Source: JANOBJ01 sp031411575 | GTDB lineage: Bacteria; Pseudomonadota; Gammaproteobacteria; Burkholderiales; Burkholderiaceae_C | Direction: 5' to 3' | NCBI GenBank assembly: GCA_031411575.1 | Contig: JANOBJ010000057.1 | Coordinates: 1 to 20,461, forward strand | Length of the DNA stretch: 20,461 bases | Shown here: positions 1 to 9,921 of the stretch, piece by piece | How the letters are laid out: every line of letters begins with the position of its first letter | Numbering within the stretch: position 1 is the stretch's first letter | Notes under the pieces: generated by a model | The model's database searches: none | What the model was told of the DNA's origin: nothing | What the model saw: the letters and a program-made list of their open reading frames with translations, nothing else | Position numbers and translations under genes: made by a program

Positions 1-550
<550 letters not shown>

Positions 551-555
551 TTTGC

Positions 556-588
556 GGGACAGCCCGGAGCGCAGCAACGCTCTGTCCC
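556..588 (+). other. Stem-loop in the sucC-sucD intergenic region
   Basis: GGGACA at 556-561 pairs with TGTCCC at 583-588, and GAGCG at 567-571 pairs with CGCTC at 578-582. The loop is CAGCAA and there is a five-base bulge on the 5' side, giving about 11 base pairs in total. It lies between the sucC stop and the sucD ribosome binding site and has no T run, so it is not an intrinsic terminator. A role in mRNA processing, or in tuning the two subunits' expression, is inference only. Confidence 0.45.
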
Positions 589-607
589 CAACTGATCAGG
601 AAAAAAT

Positions 608-1501
608 ATGTCGATCTACATCAACAAAGACACCAAGGTCATCACCCAGGGCATCACCGGCAAGACCGGTCAGTTCCACACCGAGAAGTGCCAGGAATAC
701 GCCAACGGCAAAAACTGCTTCGTGGCGGGCGTGAACCCCAAGAAGGCCGGTGAATCGATCTTCAACATCCCGATCTACGCCTCGGTCAAGGAAGCGGCGG
801 CCGAGACCGGCGCCACCGTGTCGGTGATCTACGTGCCGCCAGCCGGCGCCGCTGCCGCCATCTGGGAAGCCGTCGAAGCCAATCTGGATCTGGCGATCTG
901 CATCACCGAAGGCATCCCGGTGCGCGACATGCTCGAAGTGCGCAACCGGATGAAGGCCCGCGTCGCCGCCGGCGGCAAGGAAACGCTGCTGCTCGGCCCC
1001 AACTGCCCCGGCCTCATCACGCCCGAGGAAATCAAGATCGGCATCATGCCCGGCCACATTCACCGCAAGGGCCGCATTGGCGTGGTCAGCCGCTCTGGTA
1101 CGTTGACCTATGAAGCCGTGGCCCAGCTCACCGAAATTGGTCTCGGCCAGTCCAGCGCCGTGGGCATTGGCGGCGACCCGATCAATGGCCTGAAGCACAT
1201 CGACGTGATGAAGGCCTTCAATGACGACCCGGACACCGACGCCGTCATCATGATCGGCGAAATCGGCGGCCCGGACGAGGCCGACGCGGCCCGCTGGTGC
1301 AAGGCCAACATGAAAAAACCGATCGTCGGCTTCATTGCCGGCGTGACCGCGCCTCCCGGCAAACGCATGGGCCACGCGGGCGCGCTGATTTCCGGCGGCG
1401 CTGACACGGCCGACGCCAAACTGGCCGTGATGGAAGAGTGCGGCTTCAAGGTCACCCGCAACCCGTCCGAGATGGCGAAACTGCTTAAAGCCCTGCTCTG
1501 A
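608..1501 (+). CDS. sucD: Succinyl-CoA synthetase alpha subunit
   Basis: It encodes the 297-residue alpha chain of cytoplasmic succinate-CoA ligase, which binds CoA and carries the phosphohistidine intermediate of the TCA-cycle reaction. The N-terminal Rossmann CoA-binding domain begins with the QGITGKTGQFHT block. LLGPNCPGLI and VSRSGTLTYE follow. The catalytic histidine is His256 in GHAGALISGG, equivalent to His246 of E. coli. The length matches the family. The ATG at 608 is preceded by AGG at 598-600 in an AGGAAAAAAT context, a usable ribosome binding site, and the start gives the typical N-terminus MSIYINKDTKVI. The partner sucC is immediately upstream. No intrinsic terminator with a T run is evident after the TGA. 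Confidence 0.98.
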   Translation: MSIYINKDTKVITQGITGKTGQFHTEKCQEYANGKNCFVAGVNPKKAGESIFNIPIYASVKEAAAETGATVSVIYVPPAGAAAAIWEAVEANLDLAICITEGIPVRDMLEVRNRMKARVAAGGKETLLLGPNCPGLITPEEIKIGIMPGHIHRKGRIGVVSRSGTLTYEAVAQLTEIGLGQSSAVGIGGDPINGLKHIDVMKAFNDDPDTDAVIMIGEIGGPDEADAARWCKANMKKPIVGFIAGVTAPPGKRMGHAGALISGGADTADAKLAVMEECGFKVTRNPSEMAKLLKALL

Positions 1502-1667
1502 GCCCGTGAGCGCCTTTTTCAGGCGCCCGCCGGCCGCGTCCGTAAGCAAAACTACGAAGCGCCGGAGCGGGCGGCGCCGCTAAACTCCGTGCATCCCTGA
1601 ACAAACCGAACGCGTTCGCGACATTCGCGCCGGCGCCGTTCGTATTCATAACAACGGAGATGCGGAC

Positions 1668-2357
1668 ATGGAACTGCTGCAAAGCACGGATTTCTGGATT
1701 GGTCTGGTCAAGATCATCTGGATCAACATCATCCTGTCGGGCGACAACGCGGTTGTGATCGCGCTGGCCGCCCGATCGTTGCCGGCCGAACAACAGAAAA
1801 AAGCCATCTTCTTCGGTTCGGCCGCAGCCGTGGTGCTGCGGATCCTGTTGACCATCGTGGCGGTCAAGCTGCTGGCCCTGTCCTACCTGCAGATCATTGG
1901 CGGCATCCTGCTGCTCTACATTGGCGTGCAGTTGCTGGGTGACGAAGAAGAAGGCGACGGCCATGGCAAGGAAAACGGGAGCCTGATGGCGGCCGTGCGC
2001 ACCATCCTGATCGCCGACCTGGTGATGAGCCTGGACAACGTGATCGCGGTCGCCGCAGCGGCCAAGGGCAGCACCACGCTGCTGATCATCGGCCTTGCCA
2101 TCAGCATTCCGCTGGTGATCTTCGGCAGTACGCTGATGATCAAGCTGATGGAGCGCTTTCCCATCATCGTCACACTGGGCGCCGCCCTGATCGGTTGGGT
2201 CGGCGGGGAAACCATCGCGAGCGACGTGGCGCTGAAAGAGTTTGTTGCGGCCAATCCCTGGGTTCACTACGCCGCCGCCGCCGCGGGTGCCGCGTTCGTC
2301 GTGTTTGCGGGCAAGTTCGTGCAGTCGCTGGCCGCCAGACGCACCACCGCACACTGA
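1668..2357 (+). CDS. TerC family integral membrane protein, YjbE-like
   Basis: This 229-residue polytopic inner-membrane protein belongs to the TerC family (TIGR03717/YjbE-like branch as I recall it), whose members are linked to metal-ion homeostasis, notably Mn(II) export. It contains the two internally repeated acidic membrane motifs typical of the family: SGDNAVVIALAARSLP near residues 24-39 and a VMSLDNVIAVAAAAKGS block in the second half. An acidic, charged loop, GDEEEGDGHGKENG, lies between them. The start at 1668 has ACGGAG about eight bases upstream. It is oriented like sucCD but 166 bases away and probably transcribed separately. Members elsewhere are often under a yybP-ykoY manganese riboswitch, but I found no recognisable copy upstream. 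The substrate cannot be assigned from sequence. Confidence 0.9.
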   Translation: MELLQSTDFWIGLVKIIWINIILSGDNAVVIALAARSLPAEQQKKAIFFGSAAAVVLRILLTIVAVKLLALSYLQIIGGILLLYIGVQLLGDEEEGDGHGKENGSLMAAVRTILIADLVMSLDNVIAVAAAAKGSTTLLIIGLAISIPLVIFGSTLMIKLMERFPIIVTLGAALIGWVGGETIASDVALKEFVAANPWVHYAAAAAGAAFVVFAGKFVQSLAARRTTAH

Positions 2358-2381
2358 CGGACATCGGCAAAGTGGTAATAG

Positions 2382-2410
2382 TTGTTCACGCGCCTCCAGG
2401 CTGGTACTAA
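2382..2410 (+). promoter_or_regulatory. Weak candidate sigma-70 type promoter for the kinase-to-ATPase gene block
   Basis: The 216-base gap between the terC-like gene and the kinase gene is the only sizeable gap ahead of the signalling block. It contains TTGTTC at 2382-2387 and TACTAA at 2405-2410, separated by 17 bases. Each hexamer matches the consensus at only about half its positions. The surrounding 2360-2415 stretch is locally AT-richer than its neighbours. I see no terminator and no convincing operator in the rest of the gap. Treat this as a pointer only. Confidence 0.25.
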
Positions 2411-2573
2411 TTTGCAACAGGGACCGCCCTCCAGCGGCCCCCCGCTCTTGCTGCGCCACGGGCGCTCTGTTACCGTCAAATCCTGACCTGCTACCCGCAC
2501 GGGACAAGAGCGTGCTGCCCGGCAGTGCCGCTGCCAGATCTGCCGCCGCTGGTTCGGGTTCCTGATCAGACAC

Positions 2574-5300
<2,727 letters not shown>

Positions 5301-5339
5301 CTAGAGTCCAGATAGAACAGGCGTTGGGCCGGTCGCGTG

Positions 5340-6125
5340 ATGATTTACGATTTTTGTGCACATACAGATCCGGGGCTGACCCGCGACAACAACGAAGATT
5401 CGGTGACCTTTGATGCGGTGACGGGTCTGAGCATCCTGGCCGACGGCATGGGTGGCTACAACGCGGGCGAAATCGCCAGCGGCATGGCCACCACGTTTAT
5501 CAAGTCCGAACTGGGCCGCTGGCTTGGCGAAGCAGGCAAGGCGGCCAATGGCAAGGAAATCCGGCGCGCCATGGAAATCTGCGTGGACAACGCCAACCGC
5601 TCCATTTTCAATGCGGCCAACTCCAACCCGCAGTATGGCGGCATGGGGACCACGCTGGTCGTCGCGGTTTTCCAGGAGGCCCGTCTGCTGGTCGGGCATA
5701 TCGGCGACTCGCGCGCCTACCGCCTGCGCAACGGCGAGCTGACGCAGCTGACCCGTGACCATTCACTTCTGCAGGAGCAGATGGACGCCGGGTTGATCAC
5801 CGCCGAGCAGGCCGCCACTTCCATGAACAAGAATCTGGTCACGCGCGCCCTCGGGGTGGAAGACGCAGTGCTGCTGGATGTGAATGAGCATCGGGTCGAT
5901 CCTGGCGACCTGTACCTGTTGTGCTCAGACGGCCTTTCCGACATGGTGGACGACGCGGGCATCGCCAGAATTCTCCAGTCAGCAACATCGCTGCCCGAAA
6001 AAGCGACTCAATTGATTGAGAATGCCAACGCGAACGGCGGGCGCGATAATATTTCAGTATTGCTGGCGCAGGCTGGCGACGGAACTCCCAAGCGCGGGCT
6101 GCTGGCCCGATTGCTGGGAAAATGA
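5340..6125 (+). CDS. PP2C-family (PPM) serine/threonine protein phosphatase
   Basis: This soluble metal-dependent phosphatase of about 261 residues is the expected antagonist of the kinase encoded 39 bases upstream. All PP2C hallmarks are present in order: TRDNNEDSV near the N-terminus, LADGMGGYNAGE with the metal-binding DG, GTTLVV, HIGDSRAYRLRNG, LLCSDGLSDMV and GRDNISVLL. The length is that of a minimal bacterial PPM (Stp/PrpC type) with no extra domain. The start is ambiguous: GTG at 5337 and ATG at 5340 are adjacent and neither has a clear ribosome binding site. I chose the ATG because the protein then starts MIYDFCAHTDPG. It probably dephosphorylates the kinase and the FHA protein. This is inferred from gene context and the well-known PknB/PstP pairing, not from sequence alone. 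Confidence 0.95.
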   Translation: MIYDFCAHTDPGLTRDNNEDSVTFDAVTGLSILADGMGGYNAGEIASGMATTFIKSELGRWLGEAGKAANGKEIRRAMEICVDNANRSIFNAANSNPQYGGMGTTLVVAVFQEARLLVGHIGDSRAYRLRNGELTQLTRDHSLLQEQMDAGLITAEQAATSMNKNLVTRALGVEDAVLLDVNEHRVDPGDLYLLCSDGLSDMVDDAGIARILQSATSLPEKATQLIENANANGGRDNISVLLAQAGDGTPKRGLLARLLGK

Positions 6126-6174
6126 GTGCCAGCAGCAGTAATCCAGAAACTATTTCGAGAAACAGGAGCCGTCC

Positions 6175-6819
6175 ATGCCGAAAATGATCGTGTCGATCGA
6201 CGGTGTTGTCATCAAGGAAGTGCAGTTGACCAAGGACCGTACGACCTTGGGGCGACGGCCCTACAACGACATCGTGATTGACAATCTGGCGGTGAGCGGC
6301 GAGCACGCCGTCCTGCAAATGGCCGGCACCGAGGTCTATCTGGAGGATCTCAACAGCACCAACGGCTCGTATGTCAACGGCAAGGCCGTCAAGAAGCAGT
6401 TGCTGCAGAACAACGACACCGTCGAGATTGGCAAGTACAAGATCAAATTCATGTCCGAGGCGGGCGGCGCGGCCTACGACAAGACCTCGGTGATGAAGTC
6501 CGGCGGCGGGATGACCGGTGCGGCACCACTGGGTGCGATGGAGGGTTCGACCGCCGGCACGGCTGCCGCCATCAAGGTGCTGTCGGGCGCTGCTGCGGGC
6601 CGAGAGGTTGCTCTGGTCAAGGTGGTGACCACGATCGGCAAGCCGGGCGTGGCGGTTGCCGCCATCACGCGGCGGCCCCAGGGGTTCGTGGTGGCGCACG
6701 TCGAGGGCGTCAACAAGCCGACCCTGAACGGATCACCCATTGGCGGGGAGCCGGTCGTCCTCAAGAATGGCGATCTGCTGGAACTCGCCGGGACACAGAT
6801 GCAGTTTGTGCACTCCTGA
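6175..6819 (+). CDS. Tandem FHA-domain protein (one canonical, one degenerate)
   Basis: This 214-residue soluble protein is a probable phosphothreonine reader in the kinase/phosphatase circuit. The N-terminal FHA domain (about 5-93) keeps the phosphopeptide-binding residues Gly26-Arg27, Ser41, His44 and Asn63-Gly64, in TTLGRR, VSGEH and NSTNGSYVNG. A Gly/Ala-rich linker (about 95-130) contains YDKTSV around Thr104. A second FHA-like fold follows at about 132-213. It retains NGSPI and the terminal LxxGDLLELAG pattern but has Lys in place of the key Arg (TIGKPG) and lacks the Ser and His, so it probably does not bind phosphothreonine. AGGAG at 6164-6168 supports the ATG at 6175. The gene is 49 bases after the phosphatase and 27 bases before the cyclase. 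Possible partners are the kinase tail, the cyclase or the ATPase; none is shown by the sequence. Confidence 0.92.
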   Translation: MPKMIVSIDGVVIKEVQLTKDRTTLGRRPYNDIVIDNLAVSGEHAVLQMAGTEVYLEDLNSTNGSYVNGKAVKKQLLQNNDTVEIGKYKIKFMSEAGGAAYDKTSVMKSGGGMTGAAPLGAMEGSTAGTAAAIKVLSGAAAGREVALVKVVTTIGKPGVAVAAITRRPQGFVVAHVEGVNKPTLNGSPIGGEPVVLKNGDLLELAGTQMQFVHS

Positions 6820-6846
6820 CCGGCTCTCCGACCGCCGGCTCCACCC

Positions 6847-9120
6847 GTGTCGCGCGTGACCCCTGGGTCCAGGGGACTTCTTCTGCGGCACTGGCGCCGG
6901 ATCGCCGTCACCCTGATCCCGCTGGTTTTTACCCTGCTCCATGCGAGCGGGGTGCTCCGGCTGGATGTGTTGAAGCGCCTCGACGACATCATCTACGACG
7001 CTCGGCTTCGGGCGACCATGCCACAGACCCGCGATGAGCGGATCGTCATTGTCGACATCGATGAGCGAAGCCTGGCCGAGGTCGGGCGATGGCCATGGGG
7101 CCGCAACAAGCTTGGCGCGCTGGTGGATGAGGTCTTTGAGCGCCAGCAGGCCGCCTTGCTGGGACTCGATGTGGTGTTTGCCGAGGCGGATGAAAGCTCC
7201 GGGCTCAAGCGGCTCCAGCAACTTGCAGAGTCCGAACTGCGCGATCAGCCAGCGTTCGCCAGTCGGCTGGAGCAACTGGAAGGCACGCTGGACTACGACG
7301 CGGTTTTCGCGCGGGCCGTGAGCAAGCGCCCAGTCGTGCTCGGCTACTACATGACCAGCGACCGGGATGGCCGCGCCTCGGGCAAGCTGCCGCTGCCGGT
7401 CATGGACGCGAAGGCGCTCCAGGGCCGCCCGATCCGTTTCACCAGCTGGAACGGTTACGGCGCCAATATCGAATCGCTCACCAAGGCGGCGCCCATGGCG
7501 GGGTTCTTCAATTCCATCACCGAAGGCGACGGCGTCGTCCGCTCCGTGCCGTTGATCGCCGAGTACAAGGGCCAGTACTACGAGTCGCTGTCGCTGGCGA
7601 TGTTCCGGTTGTTGACGGGCCTGCCGTCGGTGGAGCCAGGTTTTCCCCAAGAGCGCTTCTTGAGCCGCAATTACCAGGGCCTTGAAAGCATCCGGCTCAG
7701 GCAAGGCGACAAGACGCTGGCCATGCCGGTGGATGAGCGCGTGGCGGTGCTGGTGCCTTTCCGCGGTCGGGGCGGCGCCACGGGCGGCTCATTTCAGTAC
7801 ATATCGGCGACGGACCTCGTCAACAAGCGGCTGCCGATGGGTTCGCTGAAAGACAAGATCGTGCTGCTGGGCACTACCGCACCCGGGCTGCTGGACCTGC
7901 GGGTGACCCCGGTCGGTGAAACCTATCCGGGCGTGGAGACCCACGCCAATGTGATGTCCGGCATGCTCGACGGCAAGATATTCGTCAAGCCCGACTATGC
8001 GATCGGGTTTGAAGTGGTGATCCTGCTGCTGTCCGGGCTCCTGCTCGCCTTTGCGCTGCCGGTCATGTCGGCTGTTCGCGCGGTGGCGCTGAGTGTGGCG
8101 GTGGTGGCCGCCCTGGTTGGCTTGAACTTCTGGCTTTATCTGGGTTACGGTCTCGTCCTGCCGCTCGCCTCGGCGCTGGCGATGGCCATCACGGCCTTTG
8201 CCCTGAACATGAGCTACGGCTATTTCGTCGAAAGCCGCTCCAAGCGCGAACTGGCCCAGCTGTTTGGAACCTATGTGCCGCCCGAGCTGGTGGACGAGAT
8301 GGTCAAGGATCCCGACAGTTACAGCATGAAGGCCATGTCCAAGGAGCTGACGGTCATGTTCTGCGACATGCGCGGATTCACCAAGCTCTCCGAGGGCATG
8401 GAGCCCACCCAGCTGCAGGAGCTGCTCAACGCCGTGTTTACCCGACTGACCGACCTGATTCGCGCCAACCGCGGGACCATCGACAAATACATGGGCGACT
8501 GTGTCATGGCGTTCTGGGGCGCGCCTGTGGAAACGCCGCAACACGCGCACCTGGCCGTCAAGACAGCGATCGAAATGGCCGAAGCCGTGCGCACGCTCAA
8601 CCTGGAGCACCGCGCCAAAGGGCTGCCCGAAATCGGCATCGGCATTGGCCTGAACACCGGCCCCATGTGCGTAGGCGACATGGGTTCTGACGTGCGGCGA
8701 AGCTACACCGTGATTGGCGATGCGGTTAACCTCGGGTCACGGCTGGAGGGGCTGTCCAAGACCTATGGCGTGGAAATAGTGGTCAGTGAAGCGACCCGCC
8801 GGCTGGCCCCGGAGTTCGCCTGGCAGGAGCTGGACCGCGTGCGCGTCAAAGGGAAAGCGCAGGCGGTATCGATCTTCCAGCCAGTCGGGGCGCAGGACAC
8901 CCTCGACAAGGACCGTGTGGACGAAATGAGAGTGTGGGCGGGTGCCCTGAGTGCCTATCGGGCGCAGGATTGGGACCAATGCGACGTGCAATTGCTGAAC
9001 TTGCAGCGTTTGAATGCCAAAAAGTACCTTTACCAACTCTATGCGGAGCGGGTAGCCTCTCAACGAGTGCTGCCGTTTGATCCCGGTTGGGACGGCGCAA
9101 CCAATTTTGAAACCAAATGA
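6847..9120 (+). CDS. CHASE2-domain class III adenylate cyclase
   Basis: This 757-residue membrane-bound cyclase makes cAMP from ATP. It has a membrane helix at about 18-36, an extracytoplasmic CHASE2 sensor to about 380 (IVIVDIDERS, VGRWPWGRN, DVVFAEAD), membrane helices at about 385-465, and a cyclase homology domain at about 490-690. Catalytic residues are intact: metal-binding Asp507 (FCDMRGFT) and Asp551 (DKYMGD), purine-contacting Lys547 and Thr621 (SYTVIGD), and transition-state Asn628 and Arg632 (AVNLGSR). The Lys/Thr pair points to adenine rather than guanine. The start is GTG at 6847 (GTG at 6856 is also possible) because no ATG precedes the CHASE2 core; the ribosome binding site is weak. 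Its CHASE2 domain resembles that of the upstream kinase, so both may sense the same cue. A likely phosphodiesterase gene follows nine bases later. Confidence 0.93.
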   Translation: MSRVTPGSRGLLLRHWRRIAVTLIPLVFTLLHASGVLRLDVLKRLDDIIYDARLRATMPQTRDERIVIVDIDERSLAEVGRWPWGRNKLGALVDEVFERQQAALLGLDVVFAEADESSGLKRLQQLAESELRDQPAFASRLEQLEGTLDYDAVFARAVSKRPVVLGYYMTSDRDGRASGKLPLPVMDAKALQGRPIRFTSWNGYGANIESLTKAAPMAGFFNSITEGDGVVRSVPLIAEYKGQYYESLSLAMFRLLTGLPSVEPGFPQERFLSRNYQGLESIRLRQGDKTLAMPVDERVAVLVPFRGRGGATGGSFQYISATDLVNKRLPMGSLKDKIVLLGTTAPGLLDLRVTPVGETYPGVETHANVMSGMLDGKIFVKPDYAIGFEVVILLLSGLLLAFALPVMSAVRAVALSVAVVAALVGLNFWLYLGYGLVLPLASALAMAITAFALNMSYGYFVESRSKRELAQLFGTYVPPELVDEMVKDPDSYSMKAMSKELTVMFCDMRGFTKLSEGMEPTQLQELLNAVFTRLTDLIRANRGTIDKYMGDCVMAFWGAPVETPQHAHLAVKTAIEMAEAVRTLNLEHRAKGLPEIGIGIGLNTGPMCVGDMGSDVRRSYTVIGDAVNLGSRLEGLSKTYGVEIVVSEATRRLAPEFAWQELDRVRVKGKAQAVSIFQPVGAQDTLDKDRVDEMRVWAGALSAYRAQDWDQCDVQLLNLQRLNAKKYLYQLYAERVASQRVLPFDPGWDGATNFETK

Positions 9121-9129
9121 AGGGCGAAA

Positions 9130-9921
9130 ATGAAGGTGCGGGTTCTCGGTTGTTCCGGGGCAATCGCCAAAGACTGCCGCACCACGTCGTTCCTGATCGA
9201 TGGGGATGTGCTGGTTGATGCCGGTACCGGTGTGGGCGATCTGACGCTCGATGAAATGCGTGGCATTGACCACGTGCTGCTCACGCATTCCCACCTCGAC
9301 CATGTGGCGGCATTGCCCTTGATGGTGGATGCCATCGCCGCCAAACGCACGGTACCGCTGCAGGTGTATGCGCTCGCCGGCACCATCCATGCCCTGCGGA
9401 CCCACATCTTCAACGACCTGATCTGGCCTGATTTCAGCCGCATTCCGTCGGCTGACGCGCCCTTCATGCAGTTCAACGTGATTGAAACTGGCGAGATTCT
9501 GCAACTCGCCGGCAAACGCATCGAAGCCTTGCCCGCCGTGCACACCGTCCCCGCAGTGGGCTATGCCGTTTCGGCCGGTGCCGGCTGTTGGGTCTTCAGC
9601 GGCGACACCGAGCGCAACCCGGCGTTCTGGCGGCGCGTCAACCAGCTCGATGTGGCCATGCTGGTGATCGAAACGGCTTTCAGCAACCAGGAAAAAGAGC
9701 TGGCCGCACGCAGCCTGCACCTGTCACCGCACGTGCTGGCCGATGAACTCGACTGCATAGACCGCGGCAAGAACTTCCCCATCTACATCACCCACACCAA
9801 GCCGGCGCAGACCGAGCTGATCATGGCCGAGATCCAGCGCTTCGACCAGACCAGTCCTTCTGGCGACGACGTCAGCCACGACATCCGGTGGCTGCGCGCC
9901 GGTCAGGAGTTTGATTTGTGA
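9130..9921 (+). CDS. Metallo-beta-lactamase-fold protein, probable class II 3',5'-cyclic nucleotide phosphodiesterase
   Basis: This 263-residue cytoplasmic metallohydrolase contains His53-Ser-His55-Leu-Asp57-His58, His138, Asp159 in FSGDT and His222 in ITHTKP, the full di-zinc ligand set of the MBL fold. The HSHLDH block and overall layout fit class II cyclic-nucleotide phosphodiesterases (yeast PDE1/Vibrio CpdP group), although the residues after it (VAALPLMV) depart from the strict PROSITE-like signature as I remember it. It lies nine bases after an adenylate cyclase, with AAGGGCG just before the ATG. It overlaps the next gene by four bases, so cAMP hydrolysis that balances the cyclase is the natural role. 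RNase Z-like or other MBL hydrolase activity cannot be ruled out from sequence. Confidence 0.85.
   Translation: MKVRVLGCSGAIAKDCRTTSFLIDGDVLVDAGTGVGDLTLDEMRGIDHVLLTHSHLDHVAALPLMVDAIAAKRTVPLQVYALAGTIHALRTHIFNDLIWPDFSRIPSADAPFMQFNVIETGEILQLAGKRIEALPAVHTVPAVGYAVSAGAGCWVFSGDTERNPAFWRRVNQLDVAMLVIETAFSNQEKELAARSLHLSPHVLADELDCIDRGKNFPIYITHTKPAQTELIMAEIQRFDQTSPSGDDVSHDIRWLRAGQEFDL

Noticed and set aside
1508..1527. GCGCC-TTTTTCA-GGCGC stem after sucD as an intrinsic terminator
   Set aside because: The Ts are in the loop and the bases after the stem are GC-rich, so there is no T run where one is needed on either strand.
596..1549. Long minus-strand open frame opposite sucD, and similar long frames opposite other genes (for example 1485-2573, 3663-4682, 9903-11576)
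   Set aside because: These are antisense shadows of GC-rich genes: His/Arg/Gly/Gln-biased products without recognisable domains, while the plus-strand frames are clear families.
1502..1667. Possible yybP-ykoY manganese riboswitch upstream of the YjbE-like terC gene
   Set aside because: The family is often controlled by it, but I could not find the conserved core elements; the region only has GC-rich short inverted repeats.
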